From positions 1-11,210 of the forward strand of contig CAIMDR010000230.1 of assembly GCA_903839795.1 (NCBI GenBank): a stretch of 11,210 nucleotides of DNA, in the 5' to 3' direction. Source of the DNA: an uncultured Methylococcaceae bacterium. Lineage in GTDB: Bacteria > Pseudomonadota > Gammaproteobacteria > Methylococcales > Methylomonadaceae. The position numbers and the translations under genes are program-made. Shown piece by piece: positions 7,639-11,210 of the stretch. The notes under the pieces were generated by a model, which was not told the DNA's origin, did not search any database, and saw nothing but the letters and a program-made list of their open reading frames with translations. Every line of letters begins with the position of its first letter. Positions within the stretch are counted from its first letter, which is position 1.

Positions 7639-7643
7639 TCTCC
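7639..7643 (-). promoter_or_regulatory. Ribosome binding site deciding the SulP start
   Basis: GGAGA on the minus strand, eight bases before the ATG at 7630, is a strong Shine-Dalgarno match. It favours this start over the in-frame TTG at 7669. Confidence 0.7.
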
Positions 7644-7742
7644 AATAGCTGCACAAATTTAAAGGACAATCGTTTTATTGTTCGTCTGCAATTTTTGAAA
7701 AAACATAACGCGTGACCGCATAAATAATCGCTAAAAAATTTA

Positions 7743-8306
7743 CTAATCCGGATTAATACGGCTGATTTTTGAGCCTTGCAACCCCAACCCCGCCATCAAA
7801 CCTTTCTGATCAAAAATAAAGGCATACACACCGTCTTTTGCTGTGGTTGTAGTCAGTGATTTAGCCACCCCCTTGTCAACGACCACGACACTTGGGCCAA
7901 CACCCACTTCCCACCCTTCGCTGCGATTAAGATAACTCAACGAGGCATTGTCCATAAAAAACAACGCATAACCAAAAGATTGCACACCCGCTTGCAAGCC
8001 ATACGATCCAGCGATGATGTTGTAATAACCGGTTGTTCTGCCGTTCTTAAACAAGGCACCACCTGTGCCATATTGCGCACCGATCATAAAGCCTGCTTTT
8101 ACAATATTCGGGAATACCAATATACCTTTGGCTCGCTTCGACAAAAGCCTGGCCTCCGGATTATTCGCATAAAGACTCTGTAGTGCGGCCTGAGAATCAC
8201 GCGTAATATCCACCGAGGAATTTGCCAACTGACCGCCCGTCGATTGACAGCCGGCGAGAGTCAACAGACTTGTCAATATAAGAACCAACCATTTATTATT
8301 TAACAT
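7743..8306 (-). CDS. Lipoprotein with SYLF/Ysc84 domain
   Basis: This 187-residue protein begins with a lipoprotein signal peptide, with lipobox L-A-G-C ending at Cys20. Gln at +2 predicts delivery to the outer membrane. The rest is a SYLF (Ysc84) domain: the helix-forming start around 38-60 (AALQSLYANNPEARLLSKRA), GILVFPNIVKAGFMIGAQYG (61-80) and the Gly-rich beta region through GVGPSVVV (135-142). In eukaryotes the SYLF domain binds phosphoinositides and other lipids; bacterial lipoprotein versions are periplasm-facing and their role is not settled, though envelope or stress roles are often suggested. The ATG has AAGGGG upstream. It has its own candidate promoter 135-163 bp upstream and is 112 bp from the SulP gene. 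No symbol is assigned. Confidence 0.87.
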   Translation of the reverse strand: MLNNKWLVLILTSLLTLAGCQSTGGQLANSSVDITRDSQAALQSLYANNPEARLLSKRAKGILVFPNIVKAGFMIGAQYGTGGALFKNGRTTGYYNIIAGSYGLQAGVQSFGYALFFMDNASLSYLNRSEGWEVGVGPSVVVVDKGVAKSLTTTTAKDGVYAFIFDQKGLMAGLGLQGSKISRINPD

Positions 8307-8430
8307 ATTTTACCCCTTGTTATTTTAATTATTGATCAAATACATCTTGGTGCTTTCCGTTTTCAACCTGCGTTAAAAACCTGAAAATACTTCGTCATTA
8401 CGATCCCTTATAGTACTTTTTGGCAACGCT

Positions 8431-8441
8431 GACACTGTGTC
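8431..8441. promoter_or_regulatory. 11-bp palindrome at the SYLF-gene promoter
   Basis: GACAC-T-GTGTC is a perfect five-base inverted repeat whose right end touches the -10-like box at 8441-8446, placing it over the expected transcription start. That is a typical place for a repressor site. The palindrome is seen directly; its role is inference. Confidence 0.35.
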
Positions 8442-8469
8442 TTTTATCTTGCACTGTAGGATTTGTCAA
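8441..8469 (-). promoter_or_regulatory. Candidate sigma70 promoter for the SYLF lipoprotein gene
   Basis: On the minus strand a perfect -35 TTGACA (8464-8469) is followed after 17 bp by TAAAAG (8441-8446), a four-of-six match to the -10 consensus. It starts a few bases after the stop codon of the preceding lipoprotein gene, leaving a leader of about 130 bases before the ATG at 8306. Confidence 0.45.
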
Positions 8470-8473
8470 TTAT

Positions 8474-9613
8474 TCAATTACCCTGAATTGTGACAATCGG
8501 CGATTGGACCTTCTCGTCCTTCTCCGACAGCGTCATCATGATCATCAGAAACGTAAACGCGCCTTTTGATCTATAGTCGCTGTTATCAATCCAATACCAA
8601 TAATCGCAATACTTGACCGCCACGAAGGCATCTGACGGCCGCGACTTTTCCGCATGAACCCTTATCAGAGGCGGCAGCGACTGAGTTATGCCTCCCGACG
8701 CCTTGATCGGAGGGTAAGTCAGCCGTTCCGCAATGTGTTCGACCGGCACCTCGACATTAGCGCCCAACTCGATTAGTATCTGTAATCCTGGACGCGTCTG
8801 CACCGCAATGACATCGTCTTTATCAGACATGCTGCCATAGATGACCTTGAAATCTTGCAGATCGGAGCGCAACCCCAATAGCTTCCTGACCAACTCCCTG
8901 TCGGCTTGAATCGCGGGGGAAAGATTCTTTTTACTGATTGTCATAACTGTACCCATCTGCTTTGAATCCTTGGACATCTCCACCCGCAGTCCTATTACAC
9001 GGGATACCTGGAGACGCTTAAGAGCCGCCAGAAGCCTCGCAAAATCCGTATCCGGGGCATGGCCCGTCAGCCCTGTTCTGCCATTAGAAATTCCATTGAT
9101 TTTTTGCACCCCTGCCTGGAAGAGCCCGTCCACGGGCCAGCCTTGCTCGATAAGCATGAACAGAGCCGGAGGCGCTATCGGCGTCATCAAAACATGCATA
9201 AAATAGGCTCCCATCATTGGCGTATAGGTAATAGTCGGCCGATCGGTATAGCGGCCTGTAGTCCCCAGACTCAATATATCGCCATAGACGCTATTACTAC
9301 TGAACGATCCCCCCACCGCCACAGTTCCCTCCAACTGGTAGCCGCTGATGATTTGCCCAACATCCAAGAACACCGGCGTGTCGTTGTAGCGCAGTTTGAC
9401 GATGTTGAGCAAATATTGCTGTTTCCAGGAGCTCCCGATCGCATTGATGTAATCAAGGCGGTCACGATCCACGCTCGGCGGGCCAAAACTCATACATCCC
9501 GACAGGCTGAGCGCGATACTGGTAAAGAGGCATGAACGAGCAATTCTGCCAATTCCAAACAATATCCCCTTGTTCTTCAGTAATCGTTTCAAATGCCTGT
9601 TACTCCAGTTCAT
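8474..9613 (-). CDS. Predicted outer-membrane lipoprotein of unknown function
   Basis: I cannot name the family. From the ATG at 9613 the protein has 379 residues. A basic N-terminus is followed by a hydrophobic segment and the lipobox L-S-G-C ending at Cys40; Met at +2 predicts outer-membrane sorting. The N-region is unusually long for a lipoprotein signal. After the Cys comes a conserved-looking block, SSWKQQYLLNIVKLRYNDTP (about 61-80), then a Gly/Ser-rich stretch and a hydrophobic segment near 134-158 that could be membrane-interacting. The C-terminal part is mixed alpha/beta with no catalytic motif I recognise. I prefer the ATG because GGAAGA lies seven bases upstream; an in-frame TTG at 9628 would add five residues. 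It begins 48 bp after the DUF2252 stop, with no terminator seen between them, so the two are probably co-transcribed. Confidence 0.78.
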   Translation of the reverse strand: MNWSNRHLKRLLKNKGILFGIGRIARSCLFTSIALSLSGCMSFGPPSVDRDRLDYINAIGSSWKQQYLLNIVKLRYNDTPVFLDVGQIISGYQLEGTVAVGGSFSSNSVYGDILSLGTTGRYTDRPTITYTPMMGAYFMHVLMTPIAPPALFMLIEQGWPVDGLFQAGVQKINGISNGRTGLTGHAPDTDFARLLAALKRLQVSRVIGLRVEMSKDSKQMGTVMTISKKNLSPAIQADRELVRKLLGLRSDLQDFKVIYGSMSDKDDVIAVQTRPGLQILIELGANVEVPVEHIAERLTYPPIKASGGITQSLPPLIRVHAEKSRPSDAFVAVKYCDYWYWIDNSDYRSKGAFTFLMIMMTLSEKDEKVQSPIVTIQGN

Positions 9614-9620
9614 ATTCTTG

Positions 9621-9626
9621 TCTTCC
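9621..9626 (-). promoter_or_regulatory. Ribosome binding site deciding the lipoprotein start
   Basis: GGAAGA on the minus strand lies seven bases before the ATG at 9613. It runs into the alternative TTG start at 9626-9628, which makes the ATG the better choice. Confidence 0.55.
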
Positions 9627-9661
9627 AAAGTCCGGTGACCGGCTCAAATACTTTAGAGCCC

Positions 9662-11053
9662 TCAACGCTCAAGATAAACTTCCAAACGCCCTTCCCGCAC
9701 AGCCTGCACCAGCGTTTTATAATCCAATTCATTCTGGTCGGCGTAGCTTTCAGAAAAATCCACCAGCGCCTTATCAAAATCTTCTTTCTTGCCCAAGTAA
9801 CCAGCAATTTTCGCCGCATCACCGGAGCGGGCATGGGCGCTCGCCAGCGCCCAACCGCAAAGTTCGGCATACTGATTCATTACCGATGGCGTAAATAGCT
9901 CGACCATCGGCTTCAGCTTCATATCCCGTAGCTGCCGAATATAGTAGTGACAGTCAAGCACGCTCTCTGTCCAGCCGAGAAAGATGTCGCTCGCCGACAA
10001 CATCAGCCGCTGCCCCATCACGACGCGCTGCCCATGGTTCGAATAGACGCTTTGTCCGGCATAAGGCTCTAACACCGAAGCACACGCTTCCTTGACCTGC
10101 AGGAACAACGGATCATCCGCGCCCCCCATCAAGAGCATAATGGAGCAACGGGTACCCACGCTGCCGACTCCGACCACCTTCGTAGCGATATCCTTGTATT
10201 CATAGCGATCCAGCAATAAGCGCCGATCCTCCGCCAGAGTAGAGCGATAGAGCTCAAAGGCCTCGCGTACGCGTGCTTCCACTACGGTCTCTTCCCCACC
10301 CTGAAAGTGATAGATCAACGGCGGATTGTCGCGGATACGGTGTTTGCCCCCCTCGAAGGTAACCAGTTCGGGGAAATCCTCATCCAGCACATTGCGGTCG
10401 CGGGCTTTGGCGAAACGCTTTTTAACACGCGCCTTGGCCGTTTCGTCCTCGATTGTCTCAAGCAGGTCTTCCATCTCGATGCTGTAGTACCAAACATCAA
10501 GCACGCCCATCTTGGCGAATTCGCGCATGCGCTCCCGGTAGCTACGTGCGCAAGTCTGTGCCGATGCGCGTGCTTCTTCTGTAGCGAAACCGTTGCTCCG
10601 TGCCGCCACCACAAAGCTGGCGGCAAGCCGTTTGATATCCCACTCCCAGGGGGCCGGCAGGGTCTCGTCGAAGTCATTGATAGCAATAATCTGCCGCCGT
10701 TCCGGCGTAGCGAAACTGCCAAAGTTGAGCAAATGGCAATCGCCGCAAGCCTGCACACGAATTCCGGTGGACGGCAAACCCGCAAGATCGGCTGCCATAA
10801 TAGCCGCAGCTCCCCGGTAGAATGTGAACGGCGATTGCATCATGCGTCCATAGCGGATCGGCAACAGTTCAGGCACCCGGCCGATGCTGGATTCAATCAG
10901 TAAATCAATGGGATCGCGGCGATTGGCAGGAGCCTGCCACTGCGCGTGGATTGCCAGCGGAACTGCAAGACGCAGTGCTTTGCCTTCGTCCTTGCGATCT
11001 GCCCGTGAGCGCCGATCTACGGTGATCGGTTCAGCAAGCTTAATGGTGGTAAT
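9662..11053 (-). CDS. DUF2252 family protein, start codon uncertain
   Basis: DUF2252 proteins have no established function. The conserved core is clear: PIRYGRM followed by SPFTFYRGAAAIMAADLA, CGDCHLLNFG, INDFDETLPAPWEWDIKRLA, then GVGSVGTRC, LFLQVKEA and YYIRQLRDMKLKP. The first ATG/GTG/TTG in frame is GTG 10874-10876 (404 residues), but it has no ribosome binding site and cuts off family-like sequence. Upstream the frame is open to a TGA at 11057-11059 and encodes GKALRLAVPLAIHAQW and RRDPIDLLIES, typical of the family N-terminus. Starting at ATT 11051-11053 (ITTIKLAEP) gives 463 residues, a normal family length, with AGAGGGGGA about eight bases upstream inside the adjacent repeat. Either an ATT start is used, the repeat displaced the true start, or this is a base error. 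The core is certain, the 5' end is not. Confidence 0.85.
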   Translation of the reverse strand: MTTIKLAEPITVDRRSRADRKDEGKALRLAVPLAIHAQWQAPANRRDPIDLLIESSIGRVPELLPIRYGRMMQSPFTFYRGAAAIMAADLAGLPSTGIRVQACGDCHLLNFGSFATPERRQIIAINDFDETLPAPWEWDIKRLAASFVVAARSNGFATEEARASAQTCARSYRERMREFAKMGVLDVWYYSIEMEDLLETIEDETAKARVKKRFAKARDRNVLDEDFPELVTFEGGKHRIRDNPPLIYHFQGGEETVVEARVREAFELYRSTLAEDRRLLLDRYEYKDIATKVVGVGSVGTRCSIMLLMGGADDPLFLQVKEACASVLEPYAGQSVYSNHGQRVVMGQRLMLSASDIFLGWTESVLDCHYYIRQLRDMKLKPMVELFTPSVMNQYAELCGWALASAHARSGDAAKIAGYLGKKEDFDKALVDFSESYADQNELDYKTLVQAVREGRLEVYLER

Positions 11054-11146
11054 TATTCAGTCCCCCTCTTTGACAAAGAGGGGTTAGGGGGGATTTTATT
11101 AGATAAATCCCCCTCAGTCCCCCTTTTTCAAAGGGGGAGGTGAATA
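11054..11146. repeat. Inverted pair of short palindromic repeats (REP/MITE-like)
   Basis: Two copies of a C-run/G-run element lie head to head. The left copy contains the hairpin CCCCTCTTTG-A-CAAAGAGGGG (11063-11083). The right copy contains CCCCCTTT-TTC-AAAGGGGG (11119-11137). The inner ends pair as GGGGGATTT (11088-11096) with AAATCCCCC (11105-11113). The reverse complement of the right copy aligns with the left along most of its length (ATTCA, C run, loop, G run, GGGGGATTT). Similar AATCCCCC/GGGGGATT intergenic repeats are common in many bacteria. It sits between the DUF2252 gene and the divergent gene, directly against the DUF2252 reading frame. It may act as a two-way terminator or be a non-autonomous mobile element. 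Confidence 0.75.
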
Positions 11147-11191
11147 CTTACGAAAGATTAACTCACTCAATAGTAATCTGTAATTTAAAGC

Positions 11192-11197
11192 GAGGAG
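11192..11197 (+). promoter_or_regulatory. Ribosome binding site for the divergent gene at the right edge
   Basis: GAGGAG lies eight bases before ATG 11206-11208 on the plus strand, a near-ideal Shine-Dalgarno site and spacing. It is the main reason for calling a gene there. Confidence 0.6.
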
Positions 11198-11205
11198 AAA
11201 TAAAA

Positions 11206-11210
11206 ATGAA
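11206..11210 (+). CDS. Start of a divergent gene cut by the window edge
   Basis: Only ATG and two further bases are visible, so nothing can be said of the product. The call rests on the strong GAGGAG site upstream and on the AT-rich leader (about 11145-11205) between the repeat element and the ATG. I see only a weak promoter candidate there (TTACGA, 17 bp, TAGTAA). Confidence 0.5.

Noticed and set aside
7631..7669. TTG start at 7669 for the SulP gene
   Set aside because: It has no good ribosome binding site, whereas the ATG at 7630 has GGAGA at eight bases.
7631..7742. Sulfur-responsive riboswitch upstream of the SulP gene
   Set aside because: The spacer is only 112 bases, A+T rich, and shows no stem pattern of a known riboswitch.
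10874..10876. GTG at 10876 as the real start of the DUF2252 gene
   Set aside because: It has no Shine-Dalgarno site and family-typical sequence continues upstream in frame, so it would truncate the protein by about 59 residues.
11054..11146. CRISPR array or tRNA in the right-hand repeat region
   Set aside because: There are only two inverted copies without spacers, and no cloverleaf; the structure is that of palindromic intergenic repeats.
1..11210. A defence, secretion or biosynthetic system spanning the cluster
   Set aside because: No nuclease, toxin, restriction, secretion or synthase module is present; the genes belong to ordinary envelope and transport families with sizeable gaps between them.

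Overview
The window carries eight genes in a row on the minus strand and the first codons of a divergent plus-strand gene at the right edge. Gene density, Shine-Dalgarno sites, sigma70-like -35/-10 pairs and protein types (outer-membrane lipoproteins, SYLF-domain lipoprotein, MarC, SulP) indicate a Gram-negative proteobacterium, most likely gammaproteobacterial. A methanotroph-like (Methylococcales) host is possible but is only an impression from gene content. I see no rRNA, tRNA, CRISPR array, integrase or complete insertion sequence.

Layout in transcription order (right to left). (1) DUF2252 protein, 9662 to about 11053, whose homologous N-terminus continues well past the first usable GTG and abuts an inverted-repeat element. 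(2) An unrecognised outer-membrane lipoprotein (8474-9613), 48 bp downstream. (3) A SYLF/Ysc84-domain lipoprotein (7743-8306) with its own sigma70-like promoter and a palindrome at the predicted start site. (4) A SulP anion transporter with a C-terminal STAS domain (5942-7630). (5) A MarC-family membrane protein (5148-5804). (6) An unrecognised exported protein (4042-5079). (7) A DUF4239 (bestrophin-like) membrane protein (3086-3847). (8) A large exported arylsulfatase with all expected catalytic residues (245-2824), preceded by two candidate promoters, one of them overlapped by an 8-bp inverted repeat.

How they could work together: almost every product sits in the envelope (three integral membrane proteins, two lipoproteins, two exported proteins). 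The arylsulfatase can release inorganic sulfate from sulfate esters in the periplasm, and SulP is a family that imports sulfate or bicarbonate, so a sulfate-scavenging link is plausible. The two genes are separated by three unrelated genes and are not obviously co-regulated. Gaps of 48-261 bp and several promoter-like sites suggest several small transcription units rather than one operon.

The best leads are: the DUF2252 gene with no standard start codon next to a repeat; its kinase-like motifs in permuted order; protein-like codons continuing in frame past the SulP stop up to an ATGA overlap with marC; and two promoter-overlapping palindromes. I found no convincing new multi-gene system; the region looks like ordinary chromosome with some odd details.
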